Source of the DNA: Glutamicibacter sp. MNS18
GTDB lineage: Bacteria; Actinomycetota; Actinomycetes; Actinomycetales; Micrococcaceae
Direction: 5' to 3'
Length of the DNA: 64,000 bases
NCBI RefSeq assembly: GCF_026107515.2
Contig: NZ_JAPCHW010000001.1
Span: 434,001-498,000 of the forward strand
Shown piece by piece: positions 1 through 8,477 of this stretch. The notes beneath the pieces were generated by a model, which saw only the letters and a list, made by a program, of their open reading frames with translations, did not search any database and was not told where the DNA came from. The position numbers and the translations under genes were made by a program. Each line of letters opens with the position of its first letter. The first letter of the stretch is position 1.

Positions 1-18
1 TGAGCTTTTAAATCCCGG

Positions 19-513
19 TCAGTTGCCGGTGATATCCAGGTGGTGGGCCATGAACAGGGACGTGGGCACACCGTCCGGTTCCGGGTCGCGTAGGGCGTAG
101 TCCTCGATGACCTCCCGCAACCGGGCCATCATCTCCTTCTGGGTTGCCTCGGAGAGCTTCAACCCCACACGCAGCACCTGGATTTCCTGGGGGTCGAGCC
201 CGTTGATTTCCTGCAGGAAGGTATCCACCAACATGGGGGCGGCATCCGGGATGCGCGTGCCCCAGGATTGGCGGGTGCTGCGGTAGGGGACTTCCTTGGC
301 GCCCCGGTTGCCGCGGCGCGGATCCTCGGCGCTCAGGAACCCATTGCTGACCAACGTGCGCACATGATGTAGCGAGGTGGCAGGGTTCAGCTCAAGGATG
401 TCGGCGATCTCCTTGTTGGTGCGCGCCTCATGCAGGCACAGGCGCAGAATCCGCAGGCGCAGGGGCGAACTGAGGGCTCTGGCTCGGGACTGGACTTGCT
501 CGTCGGTTGGCAT
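19..513 (-). CDS. ArsR-family winged-helix transcriptional regulator
   Basis: The 164-residue product begins with a classic ArsR-type helix-turn-helix. Residues about 10-75 contain SPLRLRILRLC, then the recognition region TNKEIADILELNPATSLHHVRTL and a wing with RGNRGAKEV. The C-terminal half is predicted helical and acidic, probably for dimerisation. No cysteine pair typical of arsenic or metal sensors is visible, so the ligand is unknown. The ATG lies six bases after a TATGCT hexamer on the minus strand and has no Shine-Dalgarno sequence, which suggests a leaderless message. A dyad 28 bases upstream may be its own operator. The downstream neighbour lies outside the window. The family call is firm; the regulon is not known. 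Confidence 0.85.
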   Translation of the reverse strand: MPTDEQVQSRARALSSPLRLRILRLCLHEARTNKEIADILELNPATSLHHVRTLVSNGFLSAEDPRRGNRGAKEVPYRSTRQSWGTRIPDAAPMLVDTFLQEINGLDPQEIQVLRVGLKLSEATQKEMMARLREVIEDYALRDPEPDGVPTSLFMAHHLDITGN

Positions 514-519
514 GTAGCA

Positions 520-525
520 AGCATA
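520..525 (-). promoter_or_regulatory. Putative -10 element of the ArsR gene (leaderless)
   Basis: The minus strand reads TATGCT, then six bases, then the ATG at 513. This matches the actinobacterial leaderless pattern in which transcription starts at or next to the A of the start codon. No clear -35 hexamer is visible; the region where it would lie overlaps the dyad at 541-562. Confidence 0.45.
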
Positions 526-540
526 CGTGATTTCCGGCCA

Positions 541-562
541 GTGATTGGTTTGTTCAAATCAC
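541..562. promoter_or_regulatory. 22-bp dyad, candidate ArsR operator
   Basis: Arms GTGATT (541-546) and AATCAC (557-562) form an inverted repeat around an inner TTTG-tt-CAAA dyad. A further GTGATT copy occurs at 527-532. The site sits where the -35 region of the ArsR gene should be, a position that fits autorepression. This is inferred from position and symmetry only. Confidence 0.4.
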
Positions 563-755
563 ATGCGTGTTGTGTGCGTCGTGTCATCCGTGCTGCCGGA
601 TCGGGTGCACCAAGAGGCGGTGCCGGGCACGGTCCCGCAGGGGTATCGCCTACCCGGTCGGCGCGATGACCGGCTGAACGTAATATGTCGAATGGTTAAC
701 GAGGCGCAGGCACGATTGTTACGGCCAGTGGCGACCCTCACGGGTCATGGCCGGC

Positions 756-1001
756 CTATCTGGCGTGCCCCCGGGGACGACGTGGCGGTGCCGGTGGGAC
801 GCGTTTGGCATGGGTGATGGCCTGCCGGGGGACAACCACCAGGCCCTTGCGGGTCTGGATGGACACGCTGAGTTTACCCACCTCCACGGTCTCGCCCAGG
901 GCGTCGGTCAACGCGGCACTCCCGGGCCGGATGGGTTCGGCTTCCAGCCGGTAACGCAGCACGATCCGGTCACCTGGCTGCAGTTGGTCAAGATCCAGCA
1001 T
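756..1001 (-). CDS. Small SH3-like protein resembling the N-terminal domain of actinobacterial GNAT acetyltransferases
   Basis: The 81-residue product consists of beta-rich segments: GDRIVLRYRL, then LTDALGETVEV, then LSVSIQTRKGLVVVP, ending in a Pro/Arg tail (KRVPPAPPRRPRG). I recognise this pattern as the SH3-like domain that precedes the GNAT domain in some actinobacterial acetyltransferases of the Rv0428c type. No acetyl-CoA binding motif follows, so the catalytic part is absent here. I chose the ATG at 1001 because GGAG lies seven bases upstream; an in-frame GTG at 1043 would add 14 residues. It is divergent from the ferredoxin gene. The function is unknown and the similarity is from memory. 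Confidence 0.5.
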   Translation of the reverse strand: MLDLDQLQPGDRIVLRYRLEAEPIRPGSAALTDALGETVEVGKLSVSIQTRKGLVVVPRQAITHAKRVPPAPPRRPRGHAR

Positions 1002-1235
1002 CTGGGTCTCCGCTTCGATGGGATGGTGGTTACATTTCGTCACATGGATACAACTTCGTCATAAGACATGGATGCCGGTGGCCTATATCACAGCGATCCG
1101 ACCGGGCATCACTTCACAGGATAACGGGACTAGACTGGTAGCTAAAGACAACAGCGGCACCACACGAGCACCTGAACCTTCCGTTGTTGGCTTGAATTCC
1201 CAACAGGTAAAAGTGCAAGGAAAGGCCTCGGGTCC

Positions 1236-1559
1236 GTGACTTACATCATCGCTCAGCCGTGCGTGGACGTGAAAGACAAAGCGTGTGTCGAAGAGTGCCC
1301 GGTTGACTGTATCTACGAAGGCGAACGTTCGCTGTATATCCACCCCGACGAGTGCGTGGACTGCGGCGCATGCGAACCGGTCTGCCCGGTGGAGGCCATC
1401 TACTACGAGGACGACGTGCCCGACGAATGGGCGGACTATTACAAGGCCAACGTCGATTTCTTCGATGAAATTGGATCTCCCGGTGGGGCGGCTAAAATTG
1501 GTAACACCGGCACCGATCACCCGCTGATCGCCGCCCTGCCGCCGCAGAACCAAGACTAA
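1236..1559 (+). CDS. fdxA: 7Fe ferredoxin [3Fe-4S][4Fe-4S]
   Basis: The 107-residue low-potential electron carrier shows the full ligand pattern of the Azotobacter FdI type. C9, C17 and C50 fit the 3Fe-4S cluster and C21, C40, C43 and C46 fit the 4Fe-4S cluster, with C25 in the place of the usual free cysteine. The C-terminal extension is acidic. The GTG start at 1236 follows a purine-rich GGAAAGG and gives the expected [10 protein letters not shown]-terminus. The gene is followed after 13 bases by dapC, so the two are probably co-transcribed; the same pairing is known in mycobacteria (fdxC-Rv1178). The electron partner is not evident from the window. Confidence 0.95.
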   Translation: MTYIIAQPCVDVKDKACVEECPVDCIYEGERSLYIHPDECVDCGACEPVCPVEAIYYEDDVPDEWADYYKANVDFFDEIGSPGGAAKIGNTGTDHPLIAALPPQNQD

Positions 1560-1572
1560 GGCCCCTTCACCC

Positions 1573-2682
1573 ATGCTCAAACTTCCCGATTACCCCTGGA
1601 ACCAGCTGGCCCCCTACCGGGAACTGGCCGCCGGGCACCCCGGGGGAGGTGTCGATCTGTCCATCGGGACCCCGGTGGACCCGACCCCGACGCTGATCCA
1701 GGACGCACTGCGTGAAGCGAGCAACACCCCGGGTTATCCCACGACCCACGGCACCTCCGAGGTACGCCAGGCCATCGTTGACTGGTTCGCCCGTCGCCGC
1801 GACGTCCCCGGGCTGGGGATCGATGACGTGATGCCCACCGTGGGTTCCAAGGAAATGGTGGCCTGGCTGCCCTTGCTGCTGGGTATCGGGCCCGGAGACG
1901 TGGTGGTCCGCCCGCGGATCGCCTACCCCACCTACGATATTGGCGCCACACTGGTCGGGGCGACCAGCGTTGCCACCGATGACCTGGACACGCTCACCGG
2001 GGAGCAGCGGGCCAGGCTGAAGCTCGTGTGGGTGAACTCCCCGGGTAACCCCACCGGTAAGGTGCGCACCGTGGACAGCCTGCGCCAGCTGGTGGACCAG
2101 GCCCGCGTCCTGGGGGCCGTGGTGGCCTCGGACGAGTGTTACGCGGAACTGGGCTGGGGGGACTACGAGCAGGGCGTGCCAAGCGTCCTGGACCCGCGGG
2201 TCTGCGCCGGCGACCTGGATAACCTGCTGGCCCTGTATTCGCTGTCCAAGCAGTCGAACCTCGCCGGCTACCGGGCGGCATTCATCGCCGGTGCCCCGAA
2301 TCTGATGCCTGCCCTGGTCAACAACCGCAAGCACGCCGGGATGATCGTTCCGGCGCCCATCCAGCATGCGATGGCGGTCGCCCTGGGCGATGACGAACAT
2401 GTGGCCGAGCAGAAGTCCAGGTACCGGGTACGCCGTGAGGCGCTGCGCCCGGCGTTGGAGGCATTCGGTTTCACGATCGAGGATTCGTTGGCCGGGCTCT
2501 ACCTGTGGTGCACGGAAGGGCGCAGCAGCTGGCAGAGCATGCAACGGCTCGCCGAGCTGGGAATCATTGGAGGTCCCGGGGCGTTTTACGGGACCGCCGG
2601 TGAGCAGCATGTGCGGATCGCGCTGACTGCCACGGACGAACGGATCAATCAAGCCGTACAACGGTTAAATTCGGCCGGATAG
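1573..2682 (+). CDS. dapC: N-succinyldiaminopimelate aminotransferase DapC
   Basis: The 369-residue fold-type I PLP aminotransferase carries the expected motifs: NSPGNPTG at about 155-162, the PLP-ring Asp in DECY (D187), and the Schiff-base lysine K226 in SLSKQSNLAGYR. Family knowledge places it in the succinylase branch of lysine and diaminopimelate synthesis, converting the succinyl-amino-keto intermediate to succinyl-DAP. The window also holds dapD and dapE, which supports this role over other class I aminotransferases. It follows the ferredoxin gene closely. Its length is normal for actinobacterial DapC. Substrate choice within the aminotransferase superfamily rests on context. Confidence 0.9.
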   Translation: MLKLPDYPWNQLAPYRELAAGHPGGGVDLSIGTPVDPTPTLIQDALREASNTPGYPTTHGTSEVRQAIVDWFARRRDVPGLGIDDVMPTVGSKEMVAWLPLLLGIGPGDVVVRPRIAYPTYDIGATLVGATSVATDDLDTLTGEQRARLKLVWVNSPGNPTGKVRTVDSLRQLVDQARVLGAVVASDECYAELGWGDYEQGVPSVLDPRVCAGDLDNLLALYSLSKQSNLAGYRAAFIAGAPNLMPALVNNRKHAGMIVPAPIQHAMAVALGDDEHVAEQKSRYRVRREALRPALEAFGFTIEDSLAGLYLWCTEGRSSWQSMQRLAELGIIGGPGAFYGTAGEQHVRIALTATDERINQAVQRLNSAG

Positions 2683-2786
2683 CCTCGCGAATGAAACGTT
2701 GATTAGCACGTGAAGGCCAATTGACGGTATGTTCGACGATGACGACTGACCTTTCGGAACTACACGCTTTCCGGTTAGGAGAAGCA

Positions 2787-4067
2787 ATGACAGAAATCAA
2801 TTCTGCACAGCTGCAATTTGGACAGACCAGCCTGGACCTCCCGGTGGTCCCCGCTGCCGAGGGCAACGCTGGGCTCAATGTGGCGCCGCTGCTGAAGACC
2901 ACTGGTGCGGTGACCTACGACCCCGGGTTCATGAACACCGCGGCCACGAAATCCGCGATCACCTATATCGATGGCGATGCGGGGATCCTGCGCTACCGCG
3001 GTTACCCGATCGAGCAGTTGGCCGCAAAGTCCTCCTTCACCGAGGTCAGCTACCTGCTGATCTATGGTGAGCTGCCCACCGCGCAGCAGCTGGACGACTT
3101 CGACAACCGGCTGCGTCGGCACACCCTGCTCCACGAGGAACTCAAGGGCTTCTTCGGCGGATTCCCCCGCGATGCCCACCCGATGCCGGTCCTTTCCTCG
3201 GCCGTGTCCGCGCTTTCCACCTGGTACCAGGACTCGCTGGACCCGAAGAACGAGGAGCAGGTCGAACGCTCGACCATGCGCCTGCTGGCCAAGATGCCGG
3301 TGCTGGCCGCCTACGCACACAAGAAGTCGATCGGCCAGGCGCTGCTGTATCCGGACAACTCGATGAACATGGTCGAGAACTTCCTGCGCCTGTGCTTCGG
3401 CACCGCCGCAGAACCATACGAGCTGGACCCGGAGATGGTCAAGGCCCTTGACCTGCTGCTGATCCTGCACGCCGATCATGAGCAGAACTGTTCGACCTCC
3501 ACGGTGCGTCTGGTCGGCTCCTCCGATGCGAACCTGTTCGCCTCGGTCTCTGCCGGTATCAATGCACTCTTCGGTCCCGCCCACGGTGGTGCGAATGAAG
3601 CGGTGCTGAAGATGCTGCGCGAGATCCAGTCCTCGGGAATGTCGCCGGAGACCTTCATGGAGAAGGTCAAGAACAAGGAAGACGGCGTGCGCCTGATGGG
3701 CTTCGGCCACCGCGTATACAAGAACTATGATCCACGCGCGAAGATCATCAAGCAGACCGCCCATGACATTCTGGCGAAGCACGGTTCGAACGAGCTGCTG
3801 GATATTGCCATGAGCCTGGAAGAGAAGGCGCTGAGCGATGACTACTTCATCTCGCGCAAGCTCTACCCGAACGTGGACTTCTACACCGGTCTGATCTACA
3901 AGGCCATGGGCTTCCCGGAGAAGATGTTCACCGTCCTGTTCGCCATTGGCCGCCTACCGGGCTGGATCGCCCAGTGGCGCGAAATGATGCAGGATCCGGA
4001 CACCAAGATCGGTCGCCCACGCCAGTTGTACACCGGTCAGACCGAGCGCAACTACCCTGGCCTGTAA
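2787..4067 (+). CDS. gltA: Citrate synthase (type II)
   Basis: This enzyme condenses oxaloacetate and acetyl-CoA to citrate at the entry of the TCA cycle. The catalytic triad is visible: H266 in GPAHGGANEAV, H308 in GFGHRVYKNYDPR and D364 in VDFYTG. The HADHEQNCSTSTVR signature is also present. I start the gene at 2787, where AGGAG lies five bases before the ATG, giving 426 residues, the usual length for bacterial hexameric citrate synthase; an upstream in-frame start at 2721 would add 22 unlikely residues. A hairpin at 4092-4132 terminates it. An AT-richer stretch upstream (2699-2733) probably holds its promoter. Confidence 0.96.
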   Translation: MTEINSAQLQFGQTSLDLPVVPAAEGNAGLNVAPLLKTTGAVTYDPGFMNTAATKSAITYIDGDAGILRYRGYPIEQLAAKSSFTEVSYLLIYGELPTAQQLDDFDNRLRRHTLLHEELKGFFGGFPRDAHPMPVLSSAVSALSTWYQDSLDPKNEEQVERSTMRLLAKMPVLAAYAHKKSIGQALLYPDNSMNMVENFLRLCFGTAAEPYELDPEMVKALDLLLILHADHEQNCSTSTVRLVGSSDANLFASVSAGINALFGPAHGGANEAVLKMLREIQSSGMSPETFMEKVKNKEDGVRLMGFGHRVYKNYDPRAKIIKQTAHDILAKHGSNELLDIAMSLEEKALSDDYFISRKLYPNVDFYTGLIYKAMGFPEKMFTVLFAIGRLPGWIAQWREMMQDPDTKIGRPRQLYTGQTERNYPGL

Positions 4068-4091
4068 GAACCCGTCTTGACGGCCGAGAGG

Positions 4092-4132
4092 ACCGGCGAG
4101 CAGGAGCATTAGCCAATGCCCTGCCCGCCGGT
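4092..4132 (+). terminator. Rho-independent-like terminator of gltA
   Basis: A long imperfect hairpin pairs ACCGGCG with CGCCGGT, GCAG with CTGC and GCATT with AATGC around the loop agcc, and is followed by TTCCCTGTTTT. It lies 24 bases after the gltA stop codon. Confidence 0.75.
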
Positions 4133-4210
4133 TCCCTGTTTTAACGCGGTGTTCAGGCGTATTCTGGATAGTTATGGGGGATATACATCGTTTGGACGAG
4201 GTAGGTGGGC

Positions 4211-4816
4211 ATGTATTTCCGCCAAGGTAACAACTGGTCGCTCGGGGTGTGTGCCAATCCGCAACTGCTGATGGCCTTGTATCTTCGGGAACTCGGCGGA
4301 ATCAGTCCGCTGGACGTCGGACCGAACAGCGCCCTGGTACAGCGGGCCAAACCCAGGCCGCGGCAAACCCCGGACTCCCCGGGCCAGATCCGCCAGGAAT
4401 GGTATTCCTGGTGGAGTTCGCTGGTCAGGGACGGCAAGGCCCTGAACGAACAGCAGGGTGAGGATTTGTTGACCGAACTGGCCCGGCAGGGCTATCCCGA
4501 ACTGGGCAAGCTGGCCAACGCCCACTACGGGCAGACCACCCTGTTCGCCCAGGAACATGTCCAGGACTTCACCCGCCGGAGCCAGGACTACGTGCCTGCC
4601 CGGATGGATGAGATCGAGAGCATCCTGGCCGAACACGGGATCGACCACCTCAAGGACTCACCGGCTGCCCACCTCCAGCTGGTGGACGTGCCACTGAGCG
4701 ATCCGCGAGCCTGGTTGGCCGGGAACACCACTGTGGTGGCCAGCAGCGCCCTGTTGCGTGATCCCACGGCCTTCCGTGGCTACCTCGAACCGATCGTGAG
4801 CATCATCTTCCATTGA
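4211..4816 (+). CDS. Conserved-looking hypothetical protein
   Basis: The 201-residue product is soluble, without signal peptide or membrane segment. Its composition is balanced, with tryptophan-rich QEWYSWWSSL at about 65-74 and a hydrophobic C-terminus (YLEPIVSIIF). I do not recognise a family. Codon use resembles the neighbours and the frame is uninterrupted, so it is probably real. The ATG at 4211 sits just after a purine-rich GAGGTAGG; a GTG two codons earlier is also possible. It stands alone between the gltA terminator and the next small gene. No function is proposed. Confidence 0.7.
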   Translation: MYFRQGNNWSLGVCANPQLLMALYLRELGGISPLDVGPNSALVQRAKPRPRQTPDSPGQIRQEWYSWWSSLVRDGKALNEQQGEDLLTELARQGYPELGKLANAHYGQTTLFAQEHVQDFTRRSQDYVPARMDEIESILAEHGIDHLKDSPAAHLQLVDVPLSDPRAWLAGNTTVVASSALLRDPTAFRGYLEPIVSIIFH

Positions 4817-5043
4817 GCCCCGGATCGGCAGCTACCCATGAATCCTGCCAACAGGGGGTGCAGAAGCCCAAAGCAGGAGGATAATGGGGTGGTACACCGG
4901 CTCGCGGCGGGTTGCCCCTTGGCCACCTGCCCGAACACCTGCCGGGGAGGAGGGACTATGGTGCGCCCGGATAATTGAGCCACTTGGGACGACGGCCGGC
5001 CACCGGCGCCGGCCACTTGGCAGCGAGCAGGATGGAGAAGCTC

Positions 5044-5301
5044 ATGATTGCCAGTCAAGCAGCAGGCAACCGACCTGCACATCACCGGGGATTGGCGTTG
5101 GCCCTTGGCGGTTTGATTATTGCCGCGGGTTTCGCTTCCTTTATTTTCCTGGTGCCCCAAGGTGATGTCATCACGCGCAGTCCCATGTGGATTGCCGTGA
5201 TCTGGGGTGCCTTGATGATCATCTTCGGCGTCTACCGGATGATTCGCGGTGACAGCAAGCTGGACCACGAACACGGGGGAACCAACAGCGAACCCCAGTA
5301 G
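5044..5301 (+). CDS. Small two-helix membrane protein
   Basis: The 85-residue product has two hydrophobic segments, about residues 18-38 (LALALGGLIIAAGFASFIFLV) and 47-66 (MWIAVIWGALMIIFGVYRMI). A short hydrophilic N-terminus precedes them and an acidic, histidine-containing tail follows. The ATG at 5044 follows GGAG at good spacing; the open frame extends upstream to a TTG but without a ribosome binding site. I do not recognise a family. It ends at a strong hairpin shared with the convergent dapD. It is probably an inner-membrane protein of unknown role. Confidence 0.6.
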   Translation: MIASQAAGNRPAHHRGLALALGGLIIAAGFASFIFLVPQGDVITRSPMWIAVIWGALMIIFGVYRMIRGDSKLDHEHGGTNSEPQ

Positions 5302-5343
5302 GGGATTGCTTCCCCCGGACGTAGGCGGAGAGACAGGTCAAAA

Positions 5344-5402
5344 CAGGCCATGGGCGCCTTCCCCAACGCGGGGATGACACCCATGGCCCTGTCAGTGCCG
5401 TG
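5344..5402. terminator. Bidirectional hairpin between the small membrane protein gene and dapD
   Basis: ACAGGCCATGGG (5343-5354) pairs with CCCATGGCCCTGT (5390-5402) with one bulged base, enclosing a second CCCC/GGGG helix. It lies between two convergent genes and overlaps neither. Confidence 0.65.
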
Positions 5403-5403
5403 T

Positions 5404-6357
5404 CTAGTTGGCGTGCAGTTCGCTGTTCAGTTCGATCTTCTGCCCGGTGCGGGCCAGGGCCTCGACAGCCCCGGTCACCGAGTTGCGCCGGAAGAGCAGC
5501 CCCGGAACCCCGGAGAGCTCCAGTGCCTTGACCGTGCGCTCTGCCAGGCTCACGCGGGTTCCGGCAGTGACATACAAGCCGGCCTCGACCACGCAGTCAT
5601 CGCCAATGGAAATCCCCACACCTGCGTTCGCCCCCAGCAGCACCCGTTCGCCGATGCTGATCCGTTCCTTGCCGCCACCGGAGAGCGTGCCCATGATCGA
5701 GGCGCCGCCGCCGACATCGGAACCGTTGCCGACCACTACCGACGCCGAGATGCGTCCCTCGACCATCGAGGCTCCCAGGGTGCCAGCATTGAAGTTCACG
5801 AACCCCTCGTGCATGACCGTGGTACCCGGAGCGAGGTGGGCGCCCAGGCGCACCCTGTCCGCGTCGGCCACACGGACCCCGGCAGGCATGACATAGTCCA
5901 GCATCCGCGGGAACTTGTCCACACCGTACACCGTGACCGGGCCGCGACCGCGCAACCGCAACCGGGTCAGTTCGAAGTCCTCCACCTGGCAGGGGCCGAA
6001 GTTGGTCCAGACGATATTGGGCAGCAGCCCGAAAACCCCGTCGAGGTTGATTGAATTGGGTTCGACCAGACGGTGCGAGAGCAGGTGCAGGCGTAGCCAG
6101 ACATCGGCGGTGTCGGCCGGGGCGACATCCAGATTGATGGTCAATGAGACGACTTCCTGCCGTGTCCTGCGCTCGGGGTCCTCGGCAGCCAACACGGCCA
6201 ACTCCCCGGTGGTCTGCGGTGCGTCGGCCAGGACCCCGAGCACGGGTGCGGGGTACCAGACATCGAGCACGGTGCCGTCCTCGGCCACGGTGGCCAGCCC
6301 GTGGGCTGAGGCGAGACGGACTGGGGTTTCGGTTGATTCTGTGGAGACTGAAGTCAT
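5404..6357 (-). CDS. dapD: 2,3,4,5-tetrahydropyridine-2,6-dicarboxylate N-succinyltransferase DapD
   Basis: The 317-residue protein matches the length of the M. tuberculosis enzyme. Its C-terminal two thirds form a left-handed beta-helix built from hexapeptide repeats, seen as [40 protein letters not shown] and [14 protein letters not shown]. It transfers succinyl from succinyl-CoA to tetrahydrodipicolinate, one step before DapC. The N-terminal domain is of the actinobacterial type. The ATG at 6357 lies six bases after TACGAT with no ribosome binding site, so a leaderless transcript is likely. It is divergent from dapE across 87 bases, an arrangement also known in mycobacteria. Confidence 0.96.
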   Translation of the reverse strand: MTSVSTESTETPVRLASAHGLATVAEDGTVLDVWYPAPVLGVLADAPQTTGELAVLAAEDPERRTRQEVVSLTINLDVAPADTADVWLRLHLLSHRLVEPNSINLDGVFGLLPNIVWTNFGPCQVEDFELTRLRLRGRGPVTVYGVDKFPRMLDYVMPAGVRVADADRVRLGAHLAPGTTVMHEGFVNFNAGTLGASMVEGRISASVVVGNGSDVGGGASIMGTLSGGGKERISIGERVLLGANAGVGISIGDDCVVEAGLYVTAGTRVSLAERTVKALELSGVPGLLFRRNSVTGAVEALARTGQKIELNSELHAN

Positions 6358-6363
6358 GAAAAT

Positions 6364-6369
6364 ATCGTA
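6364..6369 (-). promoter_or_regulatory. Putative -10 element of dapD (leaderless)
   Basis: The minus strand reads TACGAT, six bases (ATTTTC), then the dapD ATG at 6357. No Shine-Dalgarno sequence is present. The start site is inferred from spacing. Confidence 0.5.
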
Positions 6370-6444
6370 CCGGCCATGCCTGCAGGTACCGTGGGGATGA
6401 CGCGAACTGCGTAAAAAAAAGATCAAAAAAGTGGGTAGACCCTG

Positions 6445-7521
6445 ATGGAACTGAACCTCGATGCCGACGTCGCGCTGTTGACCGAGGCACTGATCAACAT
6501 CAATTCCGTATCCGGAAACGAGCGGGTCGTGGCCGACCTTGTCCATACCGCCCTGCAGGGGTACGGGCATCTGGAACTGTACCGTGACGGGGACGCGATC
6601 GTGGCCCGCACCAATCTGGGCCGGGACCGCCGGGTGATCCTGGCCGGGCACCTGGACACCGTACCGTTGCCCACCGATCCGCAGGCCCTGGGCACCGTTC
6701 CCGGGCAGGTTCGCGGGTCGGTGCTCTACGGCCGCGGGGCCACCGACATGAAGGGCGGGGTGGCCGTGCAGCTGGCCTTGGCGGCCAGCCTGCGCGAACC
6801 GGCACACGACATCACCTACATCTTCTACGACCACGAAGAGGTCGAAGCGGCGAAATCTGGTCTGGGGCGCCTGGCACGTACGGTGCCCGAGCTGTTGCGT
6901 GGCGATTTCGCGATCCTGCTTGAGCCCACCAACGGTACCGTGGAAGGCGGCTGCAACGGAACCAGCCGCTTCCTGGTGCGCACCCGGGGGAGGGCGGCAC
7001 ATTCGGCCCGCGCCTGGATGGGGCACAACGCCATCCACGATGCGGCCCCGATCCTGCAGCGCCTGGCCGACTACCAGCCGCAGACGGTCACCGTGGACGG
7101 GCTGGACTATCGCGAGTCGCTGAACGCGGTGAGGATCAGCGGCGGCATTGCCGGCAACGTCATCCCGGACTACTGCGAGGTAACGGTGAATTACCGCTTC
7201 GCCCCGGACAAGAGTGTGGAGCAGTCCGAGGCGATCGTGCGGGAACTGATGGACGGCTTCGAGGTGGTGCGCACCGACGGGGCCGCCGGGGCCCGTCCCG
7301 GTCTGGACCAGCCCATCGCCGCGTCGCTGGTGGCCGCGGTCGGACAAAAGCCCATGCCCAAATACGGCTGGACCGATGTGTCACGTTTTGCGGCGCTGGG
7401 TATCCCGGCGGTCAACTTCGGGCCTGGTGATGCCCTGCTGGCGCACAGCGCCGACGAACACGTGGAGCAGCAGGCCATCCGTGATTGCCTGGATGCCCTG
7501 CGCAGGTGGCTTCAAGCCTGA
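6445..7521 (+). CDS. dapE: Succinyl-diaminopimelate desuccinylase DapE
   Basis: The 358-residue M20 metallopeptidase removes succinate from succinyl-DAP. Zinc ligands and catalytic residues are visible: H69 and D71 in AGHLDTVP, D101 in [10 protein letters not shown], and E131-E132 in DHEEVE. The dimerisation (lid) domain lies at about residues 175-290. A late HSADEHV motif supplies the last histidine ligand. With dapC and dapD in the same 6 kb it completes the succinylase branch toward meso-DAP. The start is not preceded by a clear ribosome binding site; the upstream region has A-rich runs (around 6412-6431). Confidence 0.95.
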   Translation: MELNLDADVALLTEALININSVSGNERVVADLVHTALQGYGHLELYRDGDAIVARTNLGRDRRVILAGHLDTVPLPTDPQALGTVPGQVRGSVLYGRGATDMKGGVAVQLALAASLREPAHDITYIFYDHEEVEAAKSGLGRLARTVPELLRGDFAILLEPTNGTVEGGCNGTSRFLVRTRGRAAHSARAWMGHNAIHDAAPILQRLADYQPQTVTVDGLDYRESLNAVRISGGIAGNVIPDYCEVTVNYRFAPDKSVEQSEAIVRELMDGFEVVRTDGAAGARPGLDQPIAASLVAAVGQKPMPKYGWTDVSRFAALGIPAVNFGPGDALLAHSADEHVEQQAIRDCLDALRRWLQA

Positions 7522-7565
7522 GCACGCGTACGGGGGCCGAATCGGCTATCGGCTAGCGGATCGCA

Positions 7566-8477
7566 CTATTTCTTCGGATTGGGGTCGGTGCCCTTATCCG
7601 GGGTGTCGCCGGCTGCCGGCGGCAGGCCCGCAGGAACACCCACCGGTACCGGAGCGTTCTTCTCCTTCTTCACCCGGCTGCTCAGCCGCCGCGAGACGAT
7701 CTCGGCCAGCTTGCCCAGGGCGAAGTTGATCAGGATGAAGATTGCCGCGGCGACGATCAGCCCCTGCAACACGTTCCCGTTCGGGGAGGTGTAGGTACGG
7801 GCGTAGAACAGCAGTTCGTTGAAACTGATGATGTAGCCCAGTGCCGAGTCCTTCAGGATCACGATGAACTGGCCGATCAGGGCCGGAAGCATGGCGACCA
7901 GGGCCTGCGGGATCTCGATGTAGCGTAGCGAGCGTCCACGGGTGAGGCCGATGGCGATGCCCGCCTCACGCTGCCCCTTGGGCAGGTTGTGCACGCCTGA
8001 GCGGACCAGCTCGGCGACAACCGAACCGTTGTAGAAGACCAGTGCGGCGACCACTGCCCACATGGCGGTGTCACCGCCCAGGGCCAGTGTGCGTGAGAAG
8101 AACACGTTGAAGAACACGATCATCAGCAGCACCGGAACCGCGCGGAAGAACTCGACGACCACGGTGCTGATGCCGTTGATCAGCTTGTTCTGCGACAGGC
8201 GTCCCACACCGAAGATCAGCCCGAAGATCACCGATCCGATAACACCGTAGATGGCGGCCTGCAAGGTGTTGTACAGGCCGGGAAGCAGGTAGTTCTTCCA
8301 GGTGTTGGCCTGCACGAAGTCATCCCATTGCGAGGCCTGCATCTGGCCCTTGGCTGCCAGCCCGAAGATCACCCAAGCGAGCAGGCCCAGGCCCAGCAGG
8401 GCACCCAGGATGTTGATGGCCAGGATTCGGCGCCGTGCCTTGGGGCCCGGGGTATCAAAGAGGATTGAGGCGCTCAT
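7566..8477 (-). CDS. gluD: Glutamate-type ABC transporter permease GluD
   Basis: The 303-residue inner-membrane permease has several hydrophobic segments and the EAA-type cytoplasmic loop for ATPase contact (GIAIGLTRGRSLRYIEIPQA). It pairs with GluC to form the channel of a HAAT-family amino-acid importer. The C-terminus is a hydrophilic Lys/Pro tail (from about residue 275) not needed for the core. Its ATG overlaps the gluC stop by four bases (ATGA), so translation is probably coupled. Glutamate is the likely substrate because the gluABCD order and the binding protein match the corynebacterial system; other acidic or polar amino acids are possible. Confidence 0.9.
   Translation of the reverse strand: MSASILFDTPGPKARRRILAINILGALLGLGLLAWVIFGLAAKGQMQASQWDDFVQANTWKNYLLPGLYNTLQAAIYGVIGSVIFGLIFGVGRLSQNKLINGISTVVVEFFRAVPVLLMIVFFNVFFSRTLALGGDTAMWAVVAALVFYNGSVVAELVRSGVHNLPKGQREAGIAIGLTRGRSLRYIEIPQALVAMLPALIGQFIVILKDSALGYIISFNELLFYARTYTSPNGNVLQGLIVAAAIFILINFALGKLAEIVSRRLSSRVKKEKNAPVPVGVPAGLPPAAGDTPDKGTDPNPKK

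Larger units (their letters stand above)
514..755. other. Intergenic region between the ArsR gene and the SH3-like gene
   Basis: Apart from the promoter and dyad described for the ArsR gene I see no convincing coding sequence here. Short open frames in several phases lack ribosome binding sites and recognisable similarity. Confidence 0.5.

Noticed and set aside
1567-2661. Long minus-strand frame of 364 codons opposite dapC
   Set aside because: The plus strand encodes a full aminotransferase with all motifs; the minus frame is a high-GC mirror with repetitive His/Gly/Gln composition and no start signal.
2721-2786. Earlier start for citrate synthase
   Set aside because: The ATG at 2787 has AGGAG at ideal spacing and gives the normal family length; the extension has no ribosome binding site.
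4884-5165. Frame starting with ATG after a strong AGGAGG
   Set aside because: The spacing of three bases is short, the product is Trp/Arg/Ser-rich without pattern and it overlaps the more convincing membrane protein gene at 5044.
6358-7347. Upstream extension of the dapD reading frame, opposite dapE
   Set aside because: The frame stays open far upstream, but the DapD N-terminus begins at 6357 and the extension is antisense to the complete dapE gene.
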